Part shown: positions 48,001 through 58,357 of the stretch, one piece after another
Layout: each line of letters starts with the position of its first letter
Position numbering within the stretch: position 1 is the first letter of the stretch
Source: Xestospongia bergquistia
Lineage: Eukaryota; Porifera; Demospongiae; Haplosclerida; Petrosiidae
Direction: 5' to 3'
Length of the DNA stretch: 64,000 nucleotides
Assembly (NCBI GenBank): GCA_963965975.1
Contig: OZ014413.1
Coordinates: 9,636,101 to 9,700,100 of the forward strand
Position numbers and translations under genes: made by a program
Notes under the pieces: model-generated
The model's database searches: none
Told to the model about the DNA's origin: nothing
What the model saw: only the letters and a program-made list of their open reading frames with translations

Positions 48001-48956
48001 CAGAGCTATGGAAAGCTGGTCTCAGTTTACTATTTCCACTTTATTTACTAACAATAGTTGTTGTCCTCATTATCTTCAGTCGTTTCTCTCTTAGGATTTC
48101 CAACAGAATAGCTGACTCCTCAGTTCAAGTACTAGTTACTGTTGTTCACCTCTCTTTCATAAGTATGTTTACCGCAATATCAAATATAGTTACACCAATT
48201 AATATATATACCAATGATACTAGTAACCCAATACTTAAGGTTTGGTATGGAGATGGTACAGTTGAATATGGAAGGGATAATCATTTAATATTAATGATAC
48301 TAATTATAGTAGTGGTTATTCCCGTCCTACTATCTTATTTTACTATTATTGCTGCTGGTCAATTGCTTATGAGAGTACATAAATTTAGAGAGTATATTCG
48401 ACCTGTTTATGAAGCTATCCATGCACCTTATGAACACAATAAAGAATTTTTTTTCACGACTCGTCTTCTACTACTTGTGTTTATCTACATCTTATATGTT
48501 ATGTACAGAACTAAGGATGTCTACAAGGCATATGTAATAGGTATTCCCATCTTTGCCATCTATGTGATAATTGAAGCATTTTGTAGGCCTTTTCGTAAGA
48601 TGTGGCTGAAGATACTTGATCTTTTTGTGATGTGTAATTGTGTCATAGTTTCTGGTACATTGTGGTATCTTGTTAAAGTCAATAGTACAAATCAAATTTC
48701 CATTTTTTTAGCAACAACAACTACTATTGTATTCTTGACATTAGTTACTGTTCTTATATTTCATATTATGTGGGTTACTGGAACAATAAAGAAAATAAAA
48801 CCTAAATTGTACATACTGCAAATGAAATTCACTTTTCTTTTTTGTTCCAAAATACATCATAACCCACGGCCTAGACAGTTGAAGACTCCTGACCTTGAAG
48901 GGTCATTTTTTGATACCTATAATGAAACAAGAGAACCACTTCTCAGTTCAACATGA
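45030..48956 (+). CDS. Gene H: intact mosaic multi-pass protein (1308 aa)
   Basis: I start at ATG 45030 (signal peptide MLLILVFVCLLVNAL), equivalent to gene G; the upstream in-frame GTG at 44949 lies in leader sequence. The protein is a mosaic: the N-terminus (EVYDRKINISHS) is G-type, the middle (SPIVHISSTMFYHNYG through DNHLSNMYPLIVSNS) is the same as in gene J, and the tail (DLKTP-like, REPLLSST) is nearest B, C, D and E. Small indels are in frame: one Thr missing in NNDIIVLF, and KVNSTNQISIFLATT is longer than in paralogues. The stalk contains GPLCSTC and SSECKQCSNWW, followed by the usual hydrophobic segments. No lesion. Mosaicism implies gene conversion or unequal crossing-over. Confidence 0.92.
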   Translation: MLLILVFVCLLVNALEVYDRKINISHSNELETVLCHSGPFNNDIIVLFTNITHEITNISICLVNTSHSLTIKSATNSLAHIRCPTAVSQPSYPTSGFVFVNLYNLTLQKLSFQGCGAFLRDLDESILSSINSTTSPVYFTEYHSSLLLFLHIETLLIKEVNMSSNYGFAILAINPLDATIVNVNVTSTKSVEFHTHTNTSLGNGVLLLFTDENNVISIQKNVLIKEARFVNNYDYINSMKCLSYLDNLVHQETFTPIPVVNAAGLTILYTQQNFSPIVHISSTMFYHNYGSFSGAVLVLHFYSVTNSQTIISKAIFIENYNVFSCRGAALSFFTIFNKTHDNHLSNMYPLIVSNSVFKSKKTNIIEPKADFGAISVVIHNPPQNKDFDVNVTFSNVNFSENVIKNTGACLYANTYSNKDSGLKPLIIVLKDVIAYRNTQDRSSTSISEAGMFTMDNIKALHITGSNSHYYNNSGSVFEVTNTNIILDGNMWFEGNRGERGAVFKLYGSSTFHLNNGLRATFINNIAHTKGGAIYAQDDIYKTIKQCTFQISSLFQNMTVLNISMIFINNTVGLSGSSIFSTNLYNCYMNELYYTGHHSEKHYYDTIFHFDSLKHDPLNISTSSNSHCICSKDLTICIYDSNNEVVFPNIISVYPGQTLHIPMAAKDVVDNNVYTTVSLALARTSDNSGTISLSPFSSWYISPHDENQVLLESQQCTLVNFTLYKRDSNSKRINDAILVISSPDDSSLLKIKLNLLDCPLGFKLNAIKGICQCSPVINKLGMVGDYLPSCLVVSHNSYLQYPLATITRPPDSTAWAGLMNITNGTNNTTVFGVALTCQESCNLNQDYTMFLINGSDVLIADPKNYLVNHLPLCPPTKTGPLCSTCATVNGIKYSVVFGSSECKQCSNWWLLTLILYAIAGPLLIYLLFALKLTLTNGTLNGIIFYAQGIGIIDLKFSSSQHIATSMYSLTRSFLLMLNLNLGFPLCFFNGMTELWKAGLSLLFPLYLLTIVVVLIIFSRFSLRISNRIADSSVQVLVTVVHLSFISMFTAISNIVTPINIYTNDTSNPILKVWYGDGTVEYGRDNHLILMILIIVVVIPVLLSYFTIIAAGQLLMRVHKFREYIRPVYEAIHAPYEHNKEFFFTTRLLLLVFIYILYVMYRTKDVYKAYVIGIPIFAIYVIIEAFCRPFRKMWLKILDLFVMCNCVIVSGTLWYLVKVNSTNQISIFLATTTTIVFLTLVTVLIFHIMWVTGTIKKIKPKLYILQMKFTFLFCSKIHHNPRPRQLKTPDLEGSFFDTYNETREPLLSST

Positions 48957-49534
48957 AACATGTGTGTTTATAAAGAATTAGTGAATCATAATGTGTGTAT
49001 ATCAAGTTTTAAATTTCTTTGATTTTATACAGATTTCTCTATTTCATGTACCCTACTTAAAACTAATGTCTCTAGTAAATATTTTATATGTCACTTGTTT
49101 AATAGTGATTTTTGAACATGCTCTCTGCCCATTTTGGTTTGTGTACATTTGTTGTTGTTTGTTGCTTGTTGTTGTGCTTAATACTTATAAAAATGCAGTC
49201 ATATTTGTTATTCACATTCAATGTCTTTTACAATGTCATAATATTCATTAATAGCACTCAGTTGTTTGATATTATATTTACTCAATGATATAAGTCTCTC
49301 CATAGATCATTCTGCGTGTTGTTATATTGAGGTAAAAACTTCTTGAGTACTGACTAACAAAGTATACCAAAACTGTGAATACTTTGTAGTTATATTTAAT
49401 TCTCAAGTTTAATTATCTGTGAAAGATGTTTTTTAAATATAACAGCTATGTTTTGTTATTCTATAACAGCTATTTTGAAACTGAAACTATTATATAATAT
49501 TTACCAAAACAAACTAAAATAGCATGTGATTGTT
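48957..49534. repeat. Spacer H to remnant I
   Basis: Decayed homology to the sequence after B and D (from GTGTGT...AAGAATTAGTGAATCA onward). GAAACTGAAACT at 49477-49488. An 86-codon frame at 48991-49251 lies in this 3' flank and has no relatives among intact genes, so I do not call it. Confidence 0.6.
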
Positions 49535-50589
49535 ATTGTTAGTCAACACTCAAATGAGTTCATAAGATCAATATAGCTAATAGCAATGATCTTTATAGAG
49601 TTATTTATGTTATTATAGTCCATTAAGTGACAACACTATCAATTGTTCAAACCTTAATTATATTCTATGCTCAGGCTATTGGTATTTTGAATATCAACAT
49701 GTTATCATCACAGCAGGTGATTTTTTCAATGTATTCATCAGCTCATGTTTTTCTCTCTATTTTGAATCTGAATCTTGGCTTTCCTCTTTGTTTTTACAAT
49801 GGAATGACAGAGTTATGGAAAGCTGGTCTCAGTTTACTATTTCCACTTTATTTACTAACAATAGTTGTTGTCCTCATTATCTTCTGTCATTTCTCCCTTA
49901 GGATTTCCAACAGAATAGCTGACTCCTCCATTCAAGTACTGGTTACTGTTGTACACCTCTCTTTCATAAGTATGTTTACTGCAATATCAAATATAGTTAC
50001 ACCAATTAATATATATACCAATGATACTAGTAATCCAATACTTAAAGTTTGGTACAAAGATGGTACAGTTGAGTATGGAAAAGGTGGTCATTTGATATTA
50101 ATGATATTAATTGTAGTAGTTATTGGTCCTATCCTACTATCTTATATGACTATGCTTGTTGCTGGTTGACGAGTAGGTAAACTAATAGCTATCCCTATTA
50201 TTACCTTCTATGTGACAATTGAAGTATCTTGCAGGCTTTCTGTAAAATGTGCCTCCACAGTTTTGATCACTTTAATATTTGGAATTGTGTCATAGATTTT
50301 GATATTTCATGGTACTTCTTTAGTCGTTTAGTCAAATGTCAAATATTTTATCTCTAGCAACGTTTGTTTTGTCACTTTCATTCTTTTTCATTTTCTCTGG
50401 GTCACAGGAAAACTTGACCAACTACTAAATAAAAATTGTACATTCTTCATGTTAAATTCATTTTTAAGTTTCATTTATACTTTGGTAAAAAAACGTCATC
50501 CTTCACAACCATCAAGATTGAACACTTGTGATTTGGAAGGGTTGTTCTTTGAGAATGAATCAAGAGAACCACTTCTCAGTCCATCATAA
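49535..50589 (+). pseudogene. Remnant I: gene 5' scrap joined to membrane domain, heavily decayed
   Basis: 49535-49650 matches the early coding sequence (TTAGTCAACACTCAA...GAGTTCATAAGATCAATATAG). At about 49657 it jumps to IIFYAQAIGI and is open through the membrane segments to TGA at 50167-50169, where paralogues have the CGA of GRPLM. Beyond that, the late membrane segments and tail survive with deletions and frameshifts, ending in a recognisable DLEG...ESREPLLSP-stop at 50587-50589. The tail type is that of A, J and K. AATAAA at 50693. Confidence 0.82.
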
Positions 50590-52247
50590 AATACATCAAT
50601 TGTATATATTAAATTAACATCATACAGTGTGATACAGTGTGTATTATAACATTTAATAGTTTACAACTTAGTTTTGTCTTTTAATAAAGGGTGTCTGTTT
50701 ATTATTGAGAATCTTTAAAACTTAATTTGTCCTACATCACTGTAAGATGAGTGGAAGCCATTCTAGCAATGAAATAAAGACATATTTACAAGATAATACT
50801 AAAGAAGTAATAATTTTTAAGTTTTGCTCCTTTTCAGGATTGTGACAACCAATAATACGATAGATAATAAATAAGTATATACTATGTCACAGTAGATATT
50901 GCACTAGTTCAATTACTGAATTCTATATAACTCATAAAATAGTATAATAGATAAGATCTCTGTAGAATTAAATTATAAAGATTTTAAAAAACCAAATCTA
51001 CTAGTAAGATATGAAGTTTTAAAGACAGATATAGAACATTGAACATAAATAAGTGAGTTTGTAACTCACTAAATGGTATGTTTGTAATGTTATGTGGACA
51101 AAACTTTAATAGTGTCATTATACAATCAACTATAATGATATAAATCAGTTACTATTTCAATACTGTGTGTTATTATAACATATAGGCTTTGTTATTTATA
51201 AATAGTTGTTTTGAAACTGAAACTATTGTAAAATATTTCAAACAAAAAATATTTTTACAAAACTAAACTAGTTGTTTGTGTAAACATCTTGTTGTTATAC
51301 TTAATCAGACACACAGTAGCAGTGTCTGTGTAGGGATGGTCAATATTGTCCATTGAAATAAATATATTGGCAAAAACAGTGAATATCTCACTCAAAACCT
51401 GATCAAAATCTTTGCAGTATTTTGTTTATGATAATCCCTACATTCTGGCTCTGTTACAGATTAAGACAGGGTTTTTAAACATCATAGTAACAATAGGTCA
51501 AATGTTGGATTTGTTTTTCTTTCTTCTGGTTCTGCCTCCTCTGTGTTTATTCCATTTAATAGTTTACAATTTAGTTTTGTCTTCGAAATTATGTAATATA
51601 TTATCTCTTAAAAAATCTTAATTTGTAATCTTAAACTCTTTAGATGAATGGGAACTGTTCAAGCAATGCAAATAGACATACTTTTAAAAGACAATACTAA
51701 AGAAGTAAACAATTTTAAAATTTTACCACTTCAACAAGATATTTGAACTAACACTAAAAGTATATAGCACAACATGTATTATATATATCAACTATACATC
51801 ATACTAATAAAGAAATCAAAATCTTTATGTGATTATAAAGATTATAAAGATTTTAAAACCAAATCCATTAGTTGGATATGAAGATTGAAAGACAGATGTG
51901 AGACATTATTTGTGAGTAAGTGAGTTTGTAGCAAATGGTATGTTTGTAATGTTCTGTGGAGAAAACTTTAATAATGTCATTATATAATCAACTATAATGA
52001 TATAAGTCTGTTACTATTTCAATGCTGTGTGTTATTATAACATAGAGGCTTTGTTTTTTATAAAGAGTTGTTTGAAACTGAAACTATTGGAAAATTTAAC
52101 AAGCAAAAAATTATGTAACTAAAAACACATTTTTTTATTCTACTCAATAAAAAAGACTAATATTTGTTATGATAACATTACATTACAATATCAATGTATA
52201 CATAACATGCTATTTGAAAATCTGATTAAATAGATAAGTTATATAGT
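50590..52247. repeat. Spacer I-J; copy of window positions 1-1535
   Basis: From 50849 it repeats the start of the window. It lacks about 136 bp present in the first copy near 960-1095. GAAACTGAAACT occurs at 51213-51224 and 52074-52085. The 69-codon frame at 51412-51621 is the copy of the one at 564 and starts with TTG. Confidence 0.8.
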
Positions 52248-52285
52248 AGTTTCAGTTTCAAAATATCAATACAAACTATAAAAAA
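52248..52285 (+). promoter_or_regulatory. ISRE-like element plus TATA box of gene J
   Basis: AGTTTCAGTTTC at 52248-52259 and TATAAAAAA at 52277-52285; ATG at 52365. Spacing to the ATG (105 bp) equals that of gene A. Confidence 0.75.
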
Positions 52286-52364
52286 GCTAAACATCGTAAA
52301 GAGACAAATTGATAATCACAGCAATATATATATCATCTCAACTACAAAGTGGTTATCTGAACTA

Positions 52365-55300
52365 ATGTTACTACAACTGGTCTTTGTCTGTTTGTTAGTC
52401 AAGACTCAAGGAGATTGTGAGATCAATATATGTCACAGCAATCAACTGGAGACAGTCTTATGTCATTCTGGTCCATTGAATAATGACACTATTATAGTGT
52501 TGTCCACAAATATTACTCATGAGATTACAATCATATCATTTTGTCTTGTGAATACTAGTCACTCACTAACTATAAAAAGTGCTACAAACTCACTTGCTCA
52601 CATAAGATGTCCTACAGCTGTCTCTCAACCTTCATATCCCACTAGTGGATTTGTTTTTATAAATCTTTATAACCTTACTCTACAAAAATTATCATTCCAA
52701 GGATGTGGTGCTTTCTTGAGAGATCTGAATGAGAGTATCCTGTCATCTATCAACTCTACAACATCTCCAGTATATTTCACAGAGTATCATTCTTCTCTAC
52801 TACTGTTCCTCCATATTGAGACATTATTGATCAAAGAGGTTAATATGTTATCAAATTATGGTTTTTCAATTCTAGCTATTAATCCATTAAATGCTACTAT
52901 AGTAAATGTCAGTATCACTTCTACAAAAAGTGTTGAGTTTCATACTCATACCAACACAAGTTTAGGTAATGGAGTGTTGTTATTGTTCACTGATGAAAAC
53001 AATGTCAAAAGTTTACAAAAGAATGTTTTAATAAATGAAGCAAGACTTGTAAATAATGTTGACTATATCAAAAGTACAAAGTGTCTCTCTTATCTTGATA
53101 ATTTAGTACATCAAGAAACATTTACTCCAATTCCTGTTGTTAATGCTGCAGGTTTGACAATACTCTATACTCAACAGAACTTCTCACCCATTGTCCACAT
53201 ATCTTCAACTATGTTTTATCATAATTATGGCTCATTCTCAGGTGCTGTATTGGTATTACATTTCTACAGTGTAACTAACTCTCAGACTATAATAAGTAAA
53301 GCTATCTTTATAGAGAACTACAATGTTTTTAGTTGCCGTGGAGCTGCTCTCTCATTCTTCACGATATTTAACAAAACTCATGACAATCACCTATCAAATA
53401 TGTACCCACTTATTGTATCTAACAGTATTTTTAAATCCAGAAAAGTAAAGGCTGCTATTGTTGATAAAGCAAATGCTGGGGCAGTCTCTGTTGTTATACA
53501 TAATCCACCACAAAACAAAAACTTCAATGTCACTGTAACATTTAGTAATGTGAACTTTAATGGAAATGTTATTGAAAGTACAGGAGCATGTATATATGCT
53601 AATACATATTCTAATAAAGATAGTGGATTGAAGCCTTTGATAATAGTTCTAGAAGATGTTATAGCATACAACAATACACAAGACGGTTCATCAACATCCA
53701 TTTCAAAAGCTGGTATGTTTACAATGGATAACATCAAAGCTCTTCATATAACTGGATCTAACAGTCATTATTATAACAATTCAGGGTCGGTCTTTGAAGT
53801 AATTGACAGTAACATTATATTAGAAGGTAATATGTTGTTTGAAGGAAATAGAGGAGAGAGAGGAGCTGTATTCAAGTTATATGGCAGTAGTACATTTCAT
53901 TTAAACAATGGACTCAGGGCTACCTTTATCAATAACATTGCTCATACAAAGGGAGGAGCTATTTATGCACAAGATTATATTTATAAGATCATAAAACAAT
54001 GTACATTTCAAATGTCTTCCCTCTTTCAAAACACATCAGTATTTAGTGTCAACATGATATTCATCAATAACACAGCTGGTCTCTCTGGTAGCTCCATATT
54101 CAGTACTAACTTGTACAATTGCTATATAAATGAATTATACTACACTGCTCATCATAATGAAAAACACTATTATGATACAATTTTTCACTTTGATTCTTTA
54201 AAACACGATCCTTTAAACATCTCCACTTTATCTAATAGTCATTGCATATGTTCCAAAGATCTAACCAAATGTATTTATGATAGTAACAATGAAGTAGTGT
54301 TTCCCAACATCATATCAGCATATTCTGGACAAACATTACATATACCTATGGCAGCTAAAGATGTAGTAGATAATAATGTGTACACTACAGTGTCTCTTGC
54401 ATTGGCTAGGGTAAGCGATAATTCCGGAACTATTTCATTATCACCATTTTCATCATGGTATATCTCACCTCATGATGAGAATCAAGTGCTCCTGGAGTCT
54501 CAGCAGTGTACTTTAGTTAATTTCACTCTTTATAAAAGGGACAGTAATTTAAAGAGGATTAATGATGCTGTCATAGTCATATTGTCTCCTGATGACTCAT
54601 CATTATTAAAGATAAAGCTTAACTTACTAGATTGTCCACTAGGTTTTGAACTGAATACAGACACAAGTACATGTCAATGTTCACCAGTTATCAATAAACT
54701 TGGTATGGCTGGAGATTATCAACCATCTTGTCTAGTTGTCTCAGACAATTCATATTTACAATATCCTCTTGCTACCATCACCAGACCACCAAACTCTACT
54801 GCATGGGCTGGACTAATTAATATTACAAATGGTACAAATAAGACTATAGTATTTGGTGTGGCATTCACCTGTCTAGAATCTTGTAACCTTAATCAAGATT
54901 ATACCAAATTTTTGATAAATGGCTCTGATGTTTTAATAGCTGATCCCAACAATTACTCTGTAAATCATCTTCCACTTTGTCCACCAACTAAAACAGGACC
55001 TTTATGTTCTACTTGTACTACTGTTAATGGTATCAAATATAGTGTGGTATTTGGTTCTTCAGAATGTAAGCAGTGTAGTAATTGGTGGTTATTGACACTA
55101 ATCCTCTATGTTGTAGCTGGTCCACTCCTCATTTACCTGTTATTTGCTCTCAAACTAACATTAACAACTGGTACACTCAATGGAATTATATTCTATGCTC
55201 AAACTATTGGCATTGTAAATACCAAGTTTATATTATCACATAAAGTGATTTCTTTAATGTATTCATCAGCTCATGTTTTTCTCTCAATGTTAAGTTTCAA

Positions 55301-56294
55301 TCTTGCTTTTCCTCTTTGTTTTTACAATGGAATGACAGAATTATGGAAATTTAGTCTCAGTTTACTATTTCCACTTTATTTACTGACAATAGTTATTCTC
55401 CTCATCATCCTCAGTCGTTATTCTTTAAGGCTTTCCAACAGAATAGCTCATTCTTCAGTTCAAGTACTAGTTACTGTTGTTCACCTTTCTTTCACAAGTA
55501 TGTTTACTGGAATGTCAAATATAGTTATACCAATTAATATATATACAAATGATACTAGTAACCCAATACTTAAAGTTTGGTACAGAGATGGTACAGTTGA
55601 GTATGGAAAAGGTGGTCATTTGATATTGATGATCTTTATTTTATTATTTGTTGGTCCTGTCATGTTATCTTATATGACCATTCTTGTTGCTGGTCGACCA
55701 CTTATGAGAGTAGATAAATTGAGAGAGTATATTCGACCTGTTTATGAAGCTATCCATGCTCCTTATAAACATAACAAAGAATTCTTTTTCACAACTCGCC
55801 TATTGTTACTTGTGTTTCTCTATACCTTAGATATTCTGTACAAAGCTGGTGACATACATAAAAGTGATTTCATAGCTATCCCTGTTATTGCCTTCTATGT
55901 GACAATTGAAGTATTTTGCAGGCCTTTTCGTAAGATGTGGCTCAACGTTTTTGATCTCTTTATTATGTGGAATAGTGTCATAGTTTTTGGTATATCGTGG
56001 CATTTTTTTAGTTCCTTCAGTCAAATGTCAAATATTTTAGCTCTAGCAATGATTGTTGTTTCATTGGCATTAATCATTGTTGTCTTTTTTCATTTTCTCT
56101 GGGTCACAGGAAGGCTTGACCAGTTAAAACAAAAATTGCACATTCTCCATGTTAAATTTATTTCAATGTTTCATATATATGTTGGTAAAATACATCATAC
56201 TTCACGACCATCAAGATTAAACATTAGTGATTTGGAAGGGTCGTTCTTTGAGACTTATGATGAATCCAGAGAGCCACTTCTCAGTCCAACATGA
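52365..56294 (+). CDS. Gene J: intact multi-pass protein with beta-helix-like ectodomain (1309 aa)
   Basis: Intact counterpart of gene A: signal peptide MLLQLVFVCLLV, then KTQGDCEINICHS, shared only with A. The ectodomain carries VNFNGNVIESTG, the constant GNRGERGAVFKLYG core and FINN...GGAI; the Cys-rich stalk ends SSECKQCSNWW. The membrane domain and tail (VGKIHHTSRPSRLNISDLEG...ESREPLLSPT) form a subfamily with A and K. From about 53753 to beyond the stop the DNA is practically identical to gene K 5990 bp later; I noticed one base difference in the coding part (54592 T against 60582 C, Leu for Ser in VIVILSPDD). AATAAA at 56336 and 56388. No lesion. Confidence 0.93.
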   Translation: MLLQLVFVCLLVKTQGDCEINICHSNQLETVLCHSGPLNNDTIIVLSTNITHEITIISFCLVNTSHSLTIKSATNSLAHIRCPTAVSQPSYPTSGFVFINLYNLTLQKLSFQGCGAFLRDLNESILSSINSTTSPVYFTEYHSSLLLFLHIETLLIKEVNMLSNYGFSILAINPLNATIVNVSITSTKSVEFHTHTNTSLGNGVLLLFTDENNVKSLQKNVLINEARLVNNVDYIKSTKCLSYLDNLVHQETFTPIPVVNAAGLTILYTQQNFSPIVHISSTMFYHNYGSFSGAVLVLHFYSVTNSQTIISKAIFIENYNVFSCRGAALSFFTIFNKTHDNHLSNMYPLIVSNSIFKSRKVKAAIVDKANAGAVSVVIHNPPQNKNFNVTVTFSNVNFNGNVIESTGACIYANTYSNKDSGLKPLIIVLEDVIAYNNTQDGSSTSISKAGMFTMDNIKALHITGSNSHYYNNSGSVFEVIDSNIILEGNMLFEGNRGERGAVFKLYGSSTFHLNNGLRATFINNIAHTKGGAIYAQDYIYKIIKQCTFQMSSLFQNTSVFSVNMIFINNTAGLSGSSIFSTNLYNCYINELYYTAHHNEKHYYDTIFHFDSLKHDPLNISTLSNSHCICSKDLTKCIYDSNNEVVFPNIISAYSGQTLHIPMAAKDVVDNNVYTTVSLALARVSDNSGTISLSPFSSWYISPHDENQVLLESQQCTLVNFTLYKRDSNLKRINDAVIVILSPDDSSLLKIKLNLLDCPLGFELNTDTSTCQCSPVINKLGMAGDYQPSCLVVSDNSYLQYPLATITRPPNSTAWAGLINITNGTNKTIVFGVAFTCLESCNLNQDYTKFLINGSDVLIADPNNYSVNHLPLCPPTKTGPLCSTCTTVNGIKYSVVFGSSECKQCSNWWLLTLILYVVAGPLLIYLLFALKLTLTTGTLNGIIFYAQTIGIVNTKFILSHKVISLMYSSAHVFLSMLSFNLAFPLCFYNGMTELWKFSLSLLFPLYLLTIVILLIILSRYSLRLSNRIAHSSVQVLVTVVHLSFTSMFTGMSNIVIPINIYTNDTSNPILKVWYRDGTVEYGKGGHLILMIFILLFVGPVMLSYMTILVAGRPLMRVDKLREYIRPVYEAIHAPYKHNKEFFFTTRLLLLVFLYTLDILYKAGDIHKSDFIAIPVIAFYVTIEVFCRPFRKMWLNVFDLFIMWNSVIVFGISWHFFSSFSQMSNILALAMIVVSLALIIVVFFHFLWVTGRLDQLKQKLHILHVKFISMFHIYVGKIHHTSRPSRLNISDLEGSFFETYDESREPLLSPT

Positions 56295-58010
56295 AATACA
56301 TCAATTATATACATTAAATTAACACCATACAGTGCAATAAAGTGTGTATTATAACATTTAATAGTTTACAAGTTAGTTTTGTGTTTGAATAAAGATTGTC
56401 TTTTATTAATAAGAACCTTTAAAACTTAATTTGTTATACATCACTGTAAATCTTTTTCAAATAAGATGAGCAGAAGCCATTCAAGCAATGAAAATAGATT
56501 TAGATTTACAAGATAATACTAAAGAAGTAAACAATTTTTAAGTGTTTGCCCGTTTTTAGGATATTTCAAGTTTTCAACTAAGACTAAAAGTATATGTCAC
56601 TGTGATTTACATATATAGTATATACATCAACTATACATCGTCATTATTATGATATTATTGTCATATTGACTATGTCATAACAAGTATTAAACATGCTTGT
56701 GACAGTCAATAATATCAATGATAATAATTATTAACTATTACTTTTTAGTAACTATTACTTTTTACTCTTTCTTCAGTTTTCTATTTAAACTTGCTTGCTG
56801 TTGTTATTGATATAGAGAGATTTATATAGATTTATATAGTTATATTAAAATACTATATACAGTGTATCATACTCTGGTTAAGTCACTAAAAAAGAAGCAA
56901 AATCTACATATGATATGATTATAAAGATTTTAAAAACCAAATCCACTAGTAACATGATTAGAGGTTTGAAAGACAAATATAGGACATTGTACATGAGCAA
57001 ATGAGTTTGTAGCATTCCAAATAGTATGTTTGTAATGCTATGTGGACAAAACTTTAATAGTGTCATCATACAATAGACTATAACGATATAATATAGTTAC
57101 CAGTTCAATGTTGTGTGTTATTATAACATAGAGGCTTTGTGTTTTTATAAACAGTTATTTTGAAACTTAAATTATTGTAAATATCTCAAACAATAATTAT
57201 TTGCACATACTAAACTATTTGCTATGTAAACATAGTTGAGTACAGAAAAGGTTAGCATTCATATTAATAATACTAATTATAGTAGTGGTTGGTCCTATCC
57301 TACTATCCTATATGACCATCCTTGTTGCAATATTCAACCATTAATGAGAGTAGAGAGTATGTTCAACCTGAACAACAAGTCACCTTTCACTGATGATGCA
57401 ATCATATGATCTCTAACATAAAATATAACATTCTTTGTCACATTATATTGTGTTTTATTTACTAACACATTAAGTGAATTGACAACTTAATGCGGTTATA
57501 CCAATTACAGTCATAAATGTAACATTCTTTGTCACAATGTATTTATTTTGATCATCTCTCAATGAGTTACAGACCACATGTTAGTTAGCCCATTAGTATA
57601 TATATAATACATGCTGTGTTATACAAATTTAGCTGGAAAATAAATAGACATTTCTATTATAAGATAATGTATCCTATTAGTGATCTATTTTTAATACTTA
57701 AGTTTGAGGTTGTTTTTAATATTAAAAGTAACTTATATAACAACATTATAAATCATTATAAACTGATCAGATCACCGAATTCAAACTCATAAAAAAACAA
57801 ATTACTATATTATATGATTATAAAAATGATTAAAAACAATCCATTAGTAGAATATGAAGATCGAAAGACAGATGTAGGACATTGTATGTTACTAGGTGAG
57901 GTTGTAACATTCTAAATGGTATGTTTATAATGTTATGTGGACAAAATTTTGATAGTGTCATTATACAATGTACTATAATGTTATATATCTGTTACTAGTT
58001 CAATGCTGTG
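53753..58010 (+). repeat. Tandem duplication, copy 1 (period 5990 bp)
   Basis: Begins inside gene J at TGGATCTAACAG and continues through its 3' half and the following spacer. The counterpart starts at 59743 and is still matching at the last base of the window. Just before the start the two copies differ at several bases within 50 bp, so the boundary is sharp. Identity is close to complete. Confidence 0.88.
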
Positions 58011-58229
58011 TGTTATTATAATATATAAGCTTTGTTATTTTATAAACAATTATTTTGAAACTGAAAATATTATCATATGTCAAACAACATAATATAACTA
58101 AAAATGACATGCTTTTGTTCTACTTGATAAAAGAGACTAAAATTTGTTATGATAACATTACATTACAATAACAATGTATACATAACATGGTATTTGATTG
58201 AATAGATAAGTTGTGACTAATTATACAGT
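56295..58229. repeat. Spacer J-K with fragment 3
   Basis: 3' flank of J, then array modules (degenerate ISRE-like site near 57157 and GAAACTGAAAAT near 58057), and fragment 3. A minus-strand 63-codon frame at 56878-57069 is in repeat sequence and is duplicated with it at 62868; not called. Confidence 0.65.
57235..57370 (+). pseudogene. Fragment 3: shortened copy of the membrane-segment relic
   Basis: Matches the second half of fragments 1 and 2: GTTGAGTACAGAAAAG, a hydrophobic ILIIVVVGPILLSYMTILVA-like stretch, then ATATTCAACCATTAATGAGAG and TTCAACCTG. The first half and the leader are absent. Confidence 0.7.
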
Positions 58230-58266
58230 AGTTTCAGTTTCAAAATAGCTGTAAAACTATAAAAAA
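58230..58266 (+). promoter_or_regulatory. ISRE-like element plus TATA box of gene K
   Basis: AGTTTCAGTTTC at 58230-58241 and TATAAAAAA at 58258-58266; ATG at 58358. Confidence 0.75.
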
Positions 58267-58357
58267 TCTTAAATGTTGTAAACATATTTCACAGACAAAC
58301 TGATACTCACAGTAGTATATATATCATATCAACTACAAAGTGGTCGTATCTGAACTA

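Noticed and set aside
48991..49251. 86-codon frame after gene H
   Set aside because: Lies in the 3' flank, no counterpart is open after B or D, and it is of no recognisable type.
56878..57069. 63-codon minus-strand frame, duplicated at 62868-63059
   Set aside because: Sits in the recurrent spacer module; its duplication is part of the 5990-bp repeat and gives no independent support.
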